In this document: piece after piece, positions 52,921 through 61,362 of the stretch
How positions within the stretch are numbered: position 1 is the first letter of the stretch
Layout of the letters: the number at the start of each line of letters is the position of its first letter
NCBI RefSeq assembly: GCF_022603395.1
Contig: NZ_JAIBKA010000012.1
Span: 1-64,000, forward strand
Direction of reading: 5' to 3'
DNA from: Desulfoferrobacter suflitae
Lineage (GTDB): Bacteria; Desulfobacterota; Syntrophobacteria; Syntrophobacterales; Syntrophobacteraceae
Length of the DNA stretch: 64,000 nt
Translations under genes and position numbers: made by a program
Notes under the pieces: generated by a model
What the model saw: the letters and a program-made list of their open reading frames with translations, nothing else
Database searches by the model: none
What the model was told of the DNA's origin: nothing

Positions 52921-53355
52921 CTATTCTGCTGATGACGATGCAGACTCCAGTTCAGAGGCTTTCTTCAGAGCCCATTCAATGGCTTCGTTGTCAAATCCTG
53001 GCCTTGAGCGCATAAAAGCGGCCGCCTTTCGGTAGTACTCAGCGGCCATCCTATTCTGCCCCTTGGCTTCATAGACCGTTGCCAGTCTGTCGAGCCCGTC
53101 AACATCGTCCGGATATTGCTCCAATAGCTTGTGACACTGAGCTTCCGCTTCGTCCAGTTTCCCGGCTTGGATGAGATCAATGACACTATTCGATAGGTTG
53201 TCCAACTCCTCCATTTGGGCATGGATCTGTTTGAAGACATCTGAAGGAGCCTGCGGCGGCCGTGTCGCTGAGACCTGTTCGCGCAACAAACAGCATTTTT
53301 TGTACTTCTTTCCACTTCCACAAGGGCAGGGCGCATTGCGGGATATCTTACTCAT
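52921..53355 (-). CDS. SEC-C motif protein with TPR repeats
   Basis: A 144-residue protein with an N-terminal SEC-C zinc motif (NAPCPCGSGKKYKKCC, residues 6-21) followed by TPR-like helices (AGKLDEAEAQCHKLLEQYPDDVDGLDRLATVYEAKGQ, RMAAEYYRKAAAFM). The SEC-C motif is found at the SecA C-terminus and in many small proteins. The start ATG 53355 is used although the frame extends upstream. It is passenger or accessory cargo of the innermost transposon, divergent from the transposition genes. Confidence 0.8.
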   Translation of the reverse strand: MSKISRNAPCPCGSGKKYKKCCLLREQVSATRPPQAPSDVFKQIHAQMEELDNLSNSVIDLIQAGKLDEAEAQCHKLLEQYPDDVDGLDRLATVYEAKGQNRMAAEYYRKAAAFMRSRPGFDNEAIEWALKKASELESASSSAE

Positions 53356-53516
53356 GGGTAACGCAACTCCTTTGTTGAAAAACCGTTGCCAAACATAGCA
53401 TCTGGCGCGTCGGGCGCCGGCGGTTTTGCGCTTGCGGGCGGCGCCAGGTTGGAGTAAACGAACGGCTTTTTCGGAAACCTCTTCGATCATGACTATTCGC
53501 TCAAGTGGGAGACGCC

Positions 53517-54197
53517 ATGTTTGCTCCATTTACCCGCTCAGATATTAGAAAATACAGCTTGAATGTGCTGCGAAACAAGATCCGCTGCGGTTTGCCCTCC
53601 TGCCCCGTCTGCAATACTCAACCGTATTTGTTCAGGCGGCATCAGGCACGCCCCCGCAAATTCCGCATTCTATGCGACGCATTGGTCCAGGTGGTAAAAT
53701 GCCTTGTCATTCGGTGGAAATGCCCCGGCTGCCATAAGACCTTCACCGAACAGCCTCCTTTCGCGCTTCCCTTCAAGCGTTACACCAGCGACGCGATACT
53801 TCATCGCTCGGCAAGCTATCTGGAAGATGAGACGTCGACCTATCGGAAGACAGTCCTGGAAGAAGGCTCGGAGATCTTCCATGCCTCGACGGACGAAGGA
53901 AATACGCCGGTCGATAAAGTCCTCTCCCACACAACCCCTTACCGCTGGATCGACACTCTTGGCCGCTTCAAAGAAATCCCGCGCCGCGCTCTGGACCTCA
54001 TCTTACAGAAGGATCCGGCGACAAAAGTCTACCGGGATCTCGCCGCGCTAACGATCTCCCCCAATAAGTTCGTGAAAACCGCTCGGGAAGAAACCCTCAA
54101 ACGCTCTCGCCGGCTCGTCCACCTGGAGGCGGTATTCCGAGTTGTTTTTGGTGCTTCAATTTTCCCCTTCTTTGCAACAGGCTGCGCCTGGCAATGA
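53517..54197 (+). CDS. DUF6431-like zinc-finger protein of the transposon
   Basis: A 226-residue protein with two zinc-ribbon pairs near the N-terminus, LPSCPVCNTQPYLFRRHQARPRKF and RWKCPGCHKTFTEQPPF, then a basic helical region. The layout (Cys-x2-Cys ... Cys-x2-Cys followed by HTH-like sequence) is typical of transposon proteins that bind element ends. The start ATG 53517 follows GGGAG. The DDE transposase gene follows after 38 bp. Confidence 0.72.
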   Translation: MFAPFTRSDIRKYSLNVLRNKIRCGLPSCPVCNTQPYLFRRHQARPRKFRILCDALVQVVKCLVIRWKCPGCHKTFTEQPPFALPFKRYTSDAILHRSASYLEDETSTYRKTVLEEGSEIFHASTDEGNTPVDKVLSHTTPYRWIDTLGRFKEIPRRALDLILQKDPATKVYRDLAALTISPNKFVKTAREETLKRSRRLVHLEAVFRVVFGASIFPFFATGCAWQ

Positions 54198-54235
54198 TTT
54201 ATGCTCGCCTCCAACCATAAAACAAAGGAGGCGTT

Positions 54236-55792
54236 ATGAAGCAAAAAGATGAAAAATGGGCCCTGTTCTGGTGCGATCTCCTTCGCCCCGTTCTCTTCGA
54301 CGAGGTGGAGCCGGAATCGATCCAGGATTTTCTCAAAGAGATCTCTCAAAAGGAGATGGTCTTTCCCGGCGGACGTACCGGCAAGCCCTCCCTTTCCACC
54401 CTCAGGCGAAAGCTGAAGCGCTATCGAACCGGAGGATTCGATGCTCTCGCAAGAAAAGACCGCCATGACCGCGGCCATGCCAGGGCCGCACCCGCAGAAA
54501 TCATTGCAACCGCCATCGAGCTTAAATGCGAGCAGCCCAAGCGCTCCCCTGCCACCATCAACCGATTCCTAAAGGACCTCTATGGCGTTACGCTCTCCCG
54601 CTCTACTTTGTATCGCCATCTTAAAGGTGCGGGCGCAACCCGCCTCAAGCTCGGCGTTGTCAAAAACAAGGTGAGAAAACGTTGGACCAGAGACCATACC
54701 CATGATCTCTGGGTTGGGGACTTCGAGGAAGGCCCCTATGTTGTTTTCGGCCGGGAGGTCCTGCCCACCTATCTTTCCGCTTTCATCGACTGCCACAGCA
54801 GGTATATCGTCGAGGCCCGCTACTACCTGCGCCAAAGCCTCGATATCCTCATCGACTCGCTGCTGCGCGCCCTGGCCAAGCATGGCGCCCCCGGCGAACT
54901 CTACCTCGATAACGCCAAGGTCTATCACGCAATCGGCCTCAAGGCTGCCTGCTACCGGCTCCACATCCGGCTTCGCCACCGGCCGGCCGGGGACCCTTCC
55001 CCGGGAGGACTCATTGAGCGCTTCTTTGAGACCGCCCAAGACCGGTTTGAATCCGAGGTGCGGGCACAAGATGCCATAAGCCTCGATGATCTCAACCGAG
55101 CTCTCAGCGCATGGATCTCGGTGGATTATCATAGCTCCATTCATTCCGAGACCGGCGAGACTCCCAAGGACCGCTATCATACCGGACTTTCCGTCATCCG
55201 CCACGTGGAAATGGACCAGGTGCTCGCTTCCTTCCTTAGAAAGGTCACTCGGGTCGTCCACAAGGATTTTTCCGACATTAGCCTCGATAAGCGGCTCTAC
55301 CGGGTCGATCCAGCTTTAAGGGGAGACAAGGTCTGGGTCCACTACGATCCCTTCTCGTCTTCAGATAGCGTGAAGATCTTTTCCCTGAAAGGCGAATACC
55401 AGGGATCGGGCGTGCTCCATCACCGCGAGGCCGAGCAACCGCCCCTTCCCGCACAAGCTCGGGGAAAACCCAAGCATAACCTCATCGATCTCCTCGTTCG
55501 CGAGCACCGGGAGCAGCTCGCCGCAAACACTCGCGGCATCGATTACCGCAAGGTCGTCTCCGTGCGGCCGTGGCCGTTTCATGCCTTTGTCAAAGCCTTT
55601 GCCCGGCTGCTCGGAAAAGAAGTGGGCATCTCCGCCTTCACGGCACAGGAGCTCGAAACGCTCAAAAAACTCTACAATCAAAACGTTCAGCTCACAGAAT
55701 CCGTGCTCACGCAGGCCTTTGCCCGAGTGCCTAACAAGTCGTTCCCCCACCTCGTCGGTGAGCTCAAACAAATCCTACAGCAAAAGGAGTAA
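54236..55792 (+). CDS. DDE transposase, Mu/TniA/IS481-like integrase core
   Basis: A 518-residue recombinase. The N-terminal 130 residues contain HTH segments (GKPSLSTLRRKLKRYRTGGF, VTLSRSTLYRHLKGAGATR). The integrase core has catalytic-type acidic residues in LWVGDFEEGPYV, LYLDNAKVYHA and GGLIERFFETAQDRFE. A Mu-C-like beta domain follows (DKRLYRVDPALRGDKVWVHYDPF). The start follows AAAGGAGG. It works with the downstream AAA ATPase. Confidence 0.85.
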   Translation: MKQKDEKWALFWCDLLRPVLFDEVEPESIQDFLKEISQKEMVFPGGRTGKPSLSTLRRKLKRYRTGGFDALARKDRHDRGHARAAPAEIIATAIELKCEQPKRSPATINRFLKDLYGVTLSRSTLYRHLKGAGATRLKLGVVKNKVRKRWTRDHTHDLWVGDFEEGPYVVFGREVLPTYLSAFIDCHSRYIVEARYYLRQSLDILIDSLLRALAKHGAPGELYLDNAKVYHAIGLKAACYRLHIRLRHRPAGDPSPGGLIERFFETAQDRFESEVRAQDAISLDDLNRALSAWISVDYHSSIHSETGETPKDRYHTGLSVIRHVEMDQVLASFLRKVTRVVHKDFSDISLDKRLYRVDPALRGDKVWVHYDPFSSSDSVKIFSLKGEYQGSGVLHHREAEQPPLPAQARGKPKHNLIDLLVREHREQLAANTRGIDYRKVVSVRPWPFHAFVKAFARLLGKEVGISAFTAQELETLKKLYNQNVQLTESVLTQAFARVPNKSFPHLVGELKQILQQKE

Positions 55793-55797
55793 CCACC

Positions 55798-56589
55798 ATG
55801 TTCCTCGATCATTTCAAAATGAACAGCCATCCCTTCCAGGAACGCCCTCCCGTGGAATGGATCCTCAACGACCACCGCATCTCCCAGTCCCTGGCCAGAC
55901 TCGACTACTTTGCCCGGCAAGGGACCCTGGCCCTCCTCATCGGACCAACCGGTGCCGGAAAATCCACACTCTTAAGGCTCTTCATCCATAACCTCTCTAA
56001 AAACCGCTACCGCCCCGTTTATCTCCACTTCACCGGAATCCCGTCATCCAGCCTGCTTCGCCTAATCGTGACTCAGTTGGGAGAAGCCCCCCGGCGAGGC
56101 AAGGATCATCTCTTTTTACAAATTCTCGATCGCACCGCAAAAGAAGATCTCTCAACGGTGCTTATCATCGACGAAGCCCACCTTATAGATCCGCAAGCTT
56201 TGACCGATCTGCGCCTCCTGGTTAGCTCAGCCCTCGATACCGATACTCCCGTAAAGATCGTCCTCAGCGGTCAGGAGCCCCTCGCCAAGCTCCTTGCCCG
56301 TGCCTCTCTTAGCGATCTTGTCAACCGAATCACCGTCCGATGTCACCTCGGCGCCTTAACCTCGGACCAGACCACCTCCTATATCGACTCCAGGATGCGT
56401 TTCGCGGGGAGCAACGAGAAGGTCTTCGAGCCCGAAGCCAAATCCCTCATCCATGACTATGCCAGCGGCATCCCAAGGCAGATTAATAACATCGCTACCG
56501 CCTGCCTCCTCAATGCCGCCGCCCAAAATCTCAACAAGATCAACGAAGCCCTGGTCACCGACACCATGGCCGAATTCCGCCTTCCCTAG
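55798..56589 (+). CDS. AAA ATPase, ExeA/TniB-like transposition helper
   Basis: A 263-residue ATPase starting FLDHFKMNSHPFQERPPVEWILNDHRI, with Walker A LIGPTGAGKSTLL, Walker B VLIIDEAHLIDPQALTDLRLL and sensor-type VLSGQEPLAKLL. This is the ExeA/TniB/TnsC-like type that selects targets for DDE transposases. It starts 6 bp after the transposase stop. Confidence 0.87.
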   Translation: MFLDHFKMNSHPFQERPPVEWILNDHRISQSLARLDYFARQGTLALLIGPTGAGKSTLLRLFIHNLSKNRYRPVYLHFTGIPSSSLLRLIVTQLGEAPRRGKDHLFLQILDRTAKEDLSTVLIIDEAHLIDPQALTDLRLLVSSALDTDTPVKIVLSGQEPLAKLLARASLSDLVNRITVRCHLGALTSDQTTSYIDSRMRFAGSNEKVFEPEAKSLIHDYASGIPRQINNIATACLLNAAAQNLNKINEALVTDTMAEFRLP

Positions 56590-56600
56590 GAGAAGACATC

Positions 56601-56888
56601 ATGACAAAGCTCTATTCCAAGCAAAAACTCCGGATACTGCGTAATCAGATCCCCATCTCCCGGCTCATCTCTGATTTTCTGCGCATCCCCTGCAAAGTAT
56701 CAGACGGGTATTTTCGCTTTCTATGCCCCCTGTGCTCTGAGTTTCAAACCGCCACCAACCCCAAAACCAACCTGGCCCGGTGCTTCCGGTGCCAGAAAAA
56801 CTTCAATCCCATCGACATGGTCATGGCCGTCAAATGCTGCAACTTCCGTGAGGCTGTTGAAATGATCGACGGCTTACAAGACTGCTAA
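56601..56888 (+). CDS. CHC2/DnaG-like zinc-finger protein of the transposon
   Basis: A 95-residue protein resembling the primase CHC2 zinc domain: IPISRLISDFLRIPCKVSDGYFRFLCPLCSEFQTATNPKTNLARCFRCQKNFNPIDMVMA. Four Cys replace the CHC2 set. No primase catalytic TOPRIM part follows. It is last in the transposon operon, 89 bp from the right end, and may be a DNA-binding subunit of the transposition machinery. Confidence 0.75.
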   Translation: MTKLYSKQKLRILRNQIPISRLISDFLRIPCKVSDGYFRFLCPLCSEFQTATNPKTNLARCFRCQKNFNPIDMVMAVKCCNFREAVEMIDGLQDC

Positions 56889-56977
56889 AATACTCACGTC
56901 TTCCCTCACAAGCTCCCACCAACTTGTGGGGGAGGACATCTTCATCTAAACTGGGACTCTCAGAGTCAAATATTGTG

Positions 56978-57318
56978 AGACTTAGCACCTTGGCGCTGTA
57001 GCCTTTTCTTCTAACCACCACCTGTCCAAACTCAGTCATAAGGTTTCTCTCACAGTTCTCACGACACCTAGTGCGCACAGTCCCATCGGCCCCCTGAAAC
57101 GATTCCATCCGTTGCTCGCCATTGCACCGTTCGTTCAAATGGCCTTGAAGCAGGAGTCGCATCACTTCCGTTCCCTGTTTCTTAATCAGAATCTCCACCT
57201 GATCATGTTCCATTTGAGCCGTCGCATCGCTGCGCAGTTGATCGATCATAGCCTGAAACTGGTGGCAGACCGAACGAAATCCTTCATTCAGATTCTTTAT
57301 ATCACGCACTTGGTTCAT
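56978..57318 (-). pseudogene. ISKra4-family transposase (copy 2), N-terminal part
   Basis: From ATG 57318 (after GGAGACG) it reads FRSVCHQFQAMIDQLRSDATAQMEHDQVE and TRCRENCERNLMTEFGQVVVRRKGYSAK, colinear with the N-terminus of copy 1, and is cut at 56977 by the innermost transposon. Confidence 0.85.
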
Positions 57319-57453
57319 CAGGGCGTCTCCTTAGGTTGTAGGTTGGCAACCTACAATGCCCTAAGGCAGAGCAAATGTCCAGTGCTTTGACATTGTTGAG
57401 AAAAATAATGTGCGACAACTCCTTTGCGGTTTCGTTTCAAAAGATCTGCACCC

Positions 57454-57794
57454 GAAGTGTTTGCATATTCTCGGCGGGCACGCTGCATCATAGATTTGGC
57501 AAATTCCTCGTAAATCCGATAGTCACGCCGTTCATTGGCATCTGCCAGAGTAGACTTTGGACATTGCTGGAGGCCGATGTGGTAGAGCTTGCTGGAATGT
57601 GCGTTGAGCGCAACATCGATATCGCGCAGGCTGCTTTCCTGCCGGATATGAGCGAAGATCATGCAGGCCAACTGGTTCCAGCACTTGAAATGCCTGCTGC
57701 GATAATCCCCGTTGAATTTGTTCACAATACGTTGGAATTCGTATCGAGGTAGGAGACGTAAGAATTGACCAAGAACATATGGATGACGCGGCAT
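57454..57794 (-). pseudogene. IS4-family transposase, N-terminal part (DUF4372)
   Basis: Reads PRHPYVLGQFLRLLPRYEFQRIVNKF, LACMIFAHIRQESSLRDIDVAL and STLADANERRDYRIYEEFAKSMMQRARREYANT, the DUF4372 N-terminal domain of IS4 (ISPepr1-like) transposases. It joins in frame to the part at 50623-51462 when the second ISKra4-type element is removed. Confidence 0.86.
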
Positions 57795-57989
57795 AGGATG
57801 GCCATGGTTGGTTCCAGATCATCGTCAGTATGCTGTCCGGTAAAAATGTAACGCCCGGCAGAGAAAACATATCAGAATTCCAGATTTTTTGGGAAGGTTG
57901 AAATTTAATCTAAAAAAGGAAATATCCTGATTATCTTTTTAAGTACAAAGGCTTATTGTGGTCACGAAAAAGTTAACCGGACAGCAGTG

Positions 57990-58275
57990 AGCAGATTCAA
58001 ACTCAGTGGTGCCCCGTCAGAGTCAGGTGTTTAATCGGAAGAATCTTTTTTAACCGCCTCTGCCACTTCTCTTTCTCCTTATTGCACATCGCCTATGCCT
58101 GCCATTTGCATGGCGTCATCTCTGTTTCTATTGTAGCAACAAGGTCGCAAAAGGCAAAGGATGCTCTGTCTACTGAAGTCATTCGCGTGGCTGATCAGCG
58201 CTCTGGCGCAGTCTTGCTTGTTTTTGTGGAAGTAAAATTGTACCTGCCGTCCGCGATGAGCTTTAAAAAAACCGC
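57990..58275. other. intergenic region between transposon nest and second ars cluster
   Basis: No supported gene in about 290 bp. It begins with the second AGCAGATTC target duplication and ends at the arsR promoter. A 65-codon open frame on the plus strand has no ribosome binding site and no family resemblance. Confidence 0.5.
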
Positions 58276-58319
58276 TTGACGCAAACACGACGGATGACTA
58301 TTTTTCGATAAGTGGCGAA
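58276..58319 (+). promoter_or_regulatory. sigma-70-type promoter with ArsR operator (duplicate)
   Basis: TTGACG (58276-58281), a 17-bp spacer and TATTTT (58299-58304), with the operator TTCGATAAGTGGCGAA at 58304-58319. Flanking bases (accgcttgacgcaaaca, gtggcgaattataggagatgacgatgcgcgac) are nearly the same as at 31912-31985, showing a duplicated segment. Confidence 0.82.
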
Positions 58320-58334
58320 TTATAGGAGATGACG

Positions 58335-58619
58335 ATGCGCGACTTTATGGCCATAACCAAAGCCCTGGCAGATCAAAACCGAGTGACCATTTTGCTCGCC
58401 CTGCAAAGCTGCGAACTGTGCGTCTGTCAGATTACTGAGCTGCTGAGGGTGGCACCTTCTACGGTTTCCAAACACCTGTCTATCCTCAGGCAGGCGCGCC
58501 TTGTGGAGGATCGCAAGGACGGGCGTTGGGTCTACTACCGGTTGGCCGGGGAAGCTGCTCCTCCGGAGGTGCGGGAGGCGCTGGCATGGGTTTGTCGTTG
58601 TCTTGCCGACACTCACTGA
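58335..58619 (+). CDS. arsR: ArsR-family repressor, C-terminally shortened by a nonsense codon
   Basis: A 94-residue repressor from ATG 58335 with ELCVCQI, recognition helix STVSKHLSILRQARLV and wing DRKDGRWVYYRLAG. TGA at 58617 ends it after CLADTH, but the same frame goes on with VQENKKRLEVVLAADADTNKLCRA, homologous to the last residues of the copy at 31977. DNA-binding and As(III) motifs are complete, so it is probably functional. The TGA is at a non-Cys position and is read as a nonsense mutation, not selenocysteine. Confidence 0.82.
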   Translation: MRDFMAITKALADQNRVTILLALQSCELCVCQITELLRVAPSTVSKHLSILRQARLVEDRKDGRWVYYRLAGEAAPPEVREALAWVCRCLADTH

Positions 58620-58807
58620 GTGCAGGAGAACAAAAAACGGTTGGAGGTGGTTCTTGCAGCCGATGCGGACACGAACAAACTCTGTAGAGCGTAGGAAGGC
58701 CATTGAGGGGGAACAAAGGCATTTTCTTGGTGCATACACCTCCAAGCTTTGGAGTGTATTAGTGCCTCGATATTTTAGTGAATATAGAGTGCAGAAAGGA
58801 GCCTATC

Positions 58808-59191
58808 ATGTTCAAATTGGAAATATTCGATCCTGCTATGTGCTGTTCGACGGGGGTATGCGGCCCCGTGGTCGACCCCGTACTGCCACGCTTCAGCGCC
58901 GACCTGGAATGGCTGAAGAGCGGGGGCGTGGTGGTGGAGCGGTTTAATCTCGCTCAACAACCGCAAGCTTTTGCTGCGAACGAAACGGTCAAGCAGGCAA
59001 TGAAAGAAGATGGAATGGAGTGTCTTCCGCTCATCCTGCTGGACGGGCGCATCGTGAGCCGAGGGGCTTATCCCGGCCGGCAAGAACTGGCTGAGCTGCT
59101 TGGTTTGCCTGCACCGCGGGAGCCTAACCCGGTGCTGCTTCCGATGGCGGACCTTGAGTCCGCGTGTGACCCGTCTTCCAATTGCTGCTGA
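58808..59191 (+). CDS. arsD: ArsD arsenic metallochaperone
   Basis: A 127-residue ArsD: IFDPAMCCSTGVCGPVVDPVLPRF (Cys pair and third Cys that bind As(III)), RFNLAQQPQAFAAN, LPLILLDGRIVSRGAYPGRQEL and a C-terminal SNCC. The start is ATG 58808 after AAAGGAG. It transfers arsenite to the ArsA encoded 17 bp downstream. Unlike the copy at 33210 it has no AhpD domain. Confidence 0.92.
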   Translation: MFKLEIFDPAMCCSTGVCGPVVDPVLPRFSADLEWLKSGGVVVERFNLAQQPQAFAANETVKQAMKEDGMECLPLILLDGRIVSRGAYPGRQELAELLGLPAPREPNPVLLPMADLESACDPSSNCC

Positions 59192-59208
59192 GTTGAAAGG
59201 AAAGTAAA

Positions 59209-60987
59209 ATGAAAATTATCGATAACGCATCCCGATATTTATTTTTCACCGGTAAAGGGGGAGTGGGTAAGACCTCGCTCTCCTGTGCCACGGCGATTGC
59301 TCTGGCCGATTCCGGCAAACGTGTGCTGCTGGTGAGCACCGACCCGGCCTCGAACCTTGACGAAGTGCTGGGAGCTCGGCTTTCATCGACCCCCACCCCC
59401 ATCGGCTCTGCACAGGGTTTGTGGGCCGTTAACATCGATCCCGAAGCGGTTGCCGGTGATTACCGAGAGCGGATGGTGGCCCCTTACCGTGGCGTGTTGC
59501 CCGATGCCGCCGTTGCCAGCATGGAGGAGCAGCTTTCCGGGGCCTGCACCGTGGAGATCGCCGCTTTTGATGAGTTTTCGAAACTGCTCGGCGACCCGGC
59601 CGCCACCGCCGAATTTGACCATGTGGTTTTCGACACCGCCCCCACCGGCCACACTCTTCGCCTGCTGCAGCTTCCTGCCGCCTGGAGCGGTTTTCTGGAA
59701 TCCAATACCGGCGGAACGTCCTGTCTTGGACCTCTCTCCGGGCTGCAGCAGCAGCAAGCGCTCTATGCAGCCACACTGCAGACGCTGACCGATGGCGCCA
59801 AAACCACCCTGGTACTGGTGACCCGCCCTGAACAATCGGCGCTGGCAGAGGCCGACCGGACCAGCGCGGAGCTTTCGGCTTTGGGGGTCGCCAATCAACA
59901 TCTTATTTTGAACGGCGTTTTCCAGGCTCGAGATGCACAAGATGCCATTGCACGAGCGATTGAGGCGCGCGGCCAAGAGGCGCTCGAGCATTTTCCGCCC
60001 GGCCTGGCGGGTCTCCCGTGCAGCCAGGTGCCGCTGCTTCCTTTCGGTCTCATCGGGGTGGACGCCCTGCGGGCCATACTGCATCCGGAATCCGCCCTGG
60101 CCCGAATTTCCACCGATGGATTAACGGCATCCACCAATGGAAACGGCTTGCAACCGCTCTCCTCACTGGTTGCCGAGATGGCCCGTCCGGGCCGTGGGGT
60201 TTTGATGGCAATGGGCAAAGGTGGTGTGGGGAAAACCTCCATTGCATCAGCCATTGCCGTCGAGCTTGCGCTGCAGGGATACGGCGTGCACCTGACCACC
60301 ACGGATCCGGCCGCCCATCTCGACATGTCGCTGACCAACAGCGTGCCCGGCTTGAAAGTCAGCAGGATCGACCCGGTTGCGGAAACGCTCGCTTACAGGC
60401 AGGAAGTGATGGCGAGTGCGGGGAAGGACTTGGATGCGGAAGGGCTGAGGCTGCTTGAGGAAGATTTGCGCTCACCCTGCACCGAGGAGATCGCCGTATT
60501 CCAGGCCTTCGCGCGCAGCGTCGCGGAAGGAGAGGACGGATTCGTGGTGCTCGATACCGCCCCCACCGGCCATACGCTTTTGCTGCTGGACGCCACCGAG
60601 GCATACCATCGCCAAGTGTTGCGAACCAGGAGCGATTTGCCCGATGCGGTGAGACATGTTCTGCCCCGGTTGCGCGATCCCGAGCTCACAAAGATTTTGC
60701 TGGTCACCTTGCCCGAGGCGACCCCGGTTCACGAGGCTGCGCTGCTGCAAAAAGACCTGGATCGAGCAGGCATCAGCCCGTTCGGATGGGTCATCAACCA
60801 AAGCCTCACGCCTCTGCAGGTGACTGACCCGGTGCTTTGGGCCAAACGCGAGAGCGAGTCTTCCTATATCCACGAAGTGGTGGAACAACACGCGGCGCGT
60901 GCGGCCCTGCTGCCCTGGACGAAACAGGCACCGAGTCTGCTTGAGTGGCTGCGCATGCTGATGAACGGTGCGCAATCTAAGCGATGA
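59209..60987 (+). CDS. arsA: ArsA arsenite-stimulated ATPase (second copy)
   Basis: A 592-residue two-half ATPase with P-loops FTGKGGVGKTS (residue ~14) and MGKGGVGKTS (~340), DTAPTGHTL in each half, and the metal-binding Cys in LSGACTVEI, GTSCLGPLSG and RSPCTEEIAVFQ. It is about as long as the copy at 33872 and colinear with it. The cluster here has no permease gene of its own in the window, so it may serve one of the two ACR3 exporters elsewhere in the island. Confidence 0.94.
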   Translation: MKIIDNASRYLFFTGKGGVGKTSLSCATAIALADSGKRVLLVSTDPASNLDEVLGARLSSTPTPIGSAQGLWAVNIDPEAVAGDYRERMVAPYRGVLPDAAVASMEEQLSGACTVEIAAFDEFSKLLGDPAATAEFDHVVFDTAPTGHTLRLLQLPAAWSGFLESNTGGTSCLGPLSGLQQQQALYAATLQTLTDGAKTTLVLVTRPEQSALAEADRTSAELSALGVANQHLILNGVFQARDAQDAIARAIEARGQEALEHFPPGLAGLPCSQVPLLPFGLIGVDALRAILHPESALARISTDGLTASTNGNGLQPLSSLVAEMARPGRGVLMAMGKGGVGKTSIASAIAVELALQGYGVHLTTTDPAAHLDMSLTNSVPGLKVSRIDPVAETLAYRQEVMASAGKDLDAEGLRLLEEDLRSPCTEEIAVFQAFARSVAEGEDGFVVLDTAPTGHTLLLLDATEAYHRQVLRTRSDLPDAVRHVLPRLRDPELTKILLVTLPEATPVHEAALLQKDLDRAGISPFGWVINQSLTPLQVTDPVLWAKRESESSYIHEVVEQHAARAALLPWTKQAPSLLEWLRMLMNGAQSKR

Positions 60988-61206
60988 TGCGACTATCAAT
61001 TGCCGTACACTCGATGCATGCATTGAAGTATGGCGCTTGAGATTTTTTGAATCGCGTTCTCACCTCCATTGTCTGCTGGAGGTGGGAATCCGCATTCGGT
61101 GCGCGAAACAATCGATCAATTCTACACCTCAGGGTGTCCCACAGGAGCATATCCCAGAAGGATTCTACCGAGGTTTTTTGATCCTTTAATCACTTTGTTT
61201 TATCTT

Positions 61207-61345
61207 TAGGCCTTGATCATCGTTTCGGTCGGACCATATCCGTTCGTGCTGAGGTATCGAAGCACGAACGAGCCTGTTCACCCTTCGATACCTCAGGGCG
61301 AGCAGAAATACATTGGACGGTGGCCGAGACGATGATCAAGGCCTA
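61207..61345. repeat. 139-bp MITE-like element with nested palindromes
   Basis: Terminal inverted repeats (TAGGCCTTGATCATCGTTTC and its inverse at 61324-61345) match at 21 of 22 positions. Inside, CGTTCGTGCT (61241) and AGCACGAACG (61261) form a perfect 10-bp stem, and its loop GAGGTATCGA is complementary to TCGATACCTC a few bases further on. It lies between arsA and cfa, whose 3' ends converge here. Confidence 0.7.
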
Positions 61346-61362
61346 TCATCACTTATGGGTTT

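Larger units (their letters stand above)
52677..56977. mobile_element. 4.3-kb multi-gene transposon (innermost insertion)
   Basis: Termini CACAATATTTGA (52677) and its inverse TCAAATATTGTG (ending 56977) continue with matching blocks AGTCCC about 7 bp further in. It splits the ISKra4 copy 2 transposase. Contents are a SEC-C/TPR gene on the minus strand and four plus-strand genes: DUF6431 zinc-finger, DDE transposase, AAA ATPase and a CHC2-like zinc finger, an organisation like TniA/TniB-type transposons. No clear target duplication was found. Confidence 0.8.
51463..57453 (-). mobile_element. ISKra4-type insertion sequence, copy 2, itself interrupted
   Basis: Terminal inverted repeats GGGTGCAGATCTTTTGAAACG at 51463 and the exact inverse ending 57453 resemble those of copy 1 at 48458. 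Flanking octamers TCGGTGTT and GAAGTGTT share five bases, a decayed or partial target duplication. The transposase gene is split by a 4.3-kb transposon. Confidence 0.85.
50488..57989 (-). mobile_element. IS4-type element (ISPepr1-like), outer shell of a nested transposon array
   Basis: Terminal inverted repeats CACTGCTGTCCGGTTAACT (50488-50506) and its exact inverse (57971-57989) are bordered by the 9-bp direct repeat AGCAGATTC (50479-50487 and 57990-57998). Total 7502 bp, of which about 1.5 kb is the IS4-type element and about 6 kb is a second element inserted into its transposase gene. Confidence 0.9.

Noticed and set aside
58617-58690. TGA inside arsR followed by a homologous tail as another selenocysteine
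   Set aside because: The aligned residue in the sister ArsR is not Cys and no GGTC-type hairpin follows; a nonsense mutation explains it.
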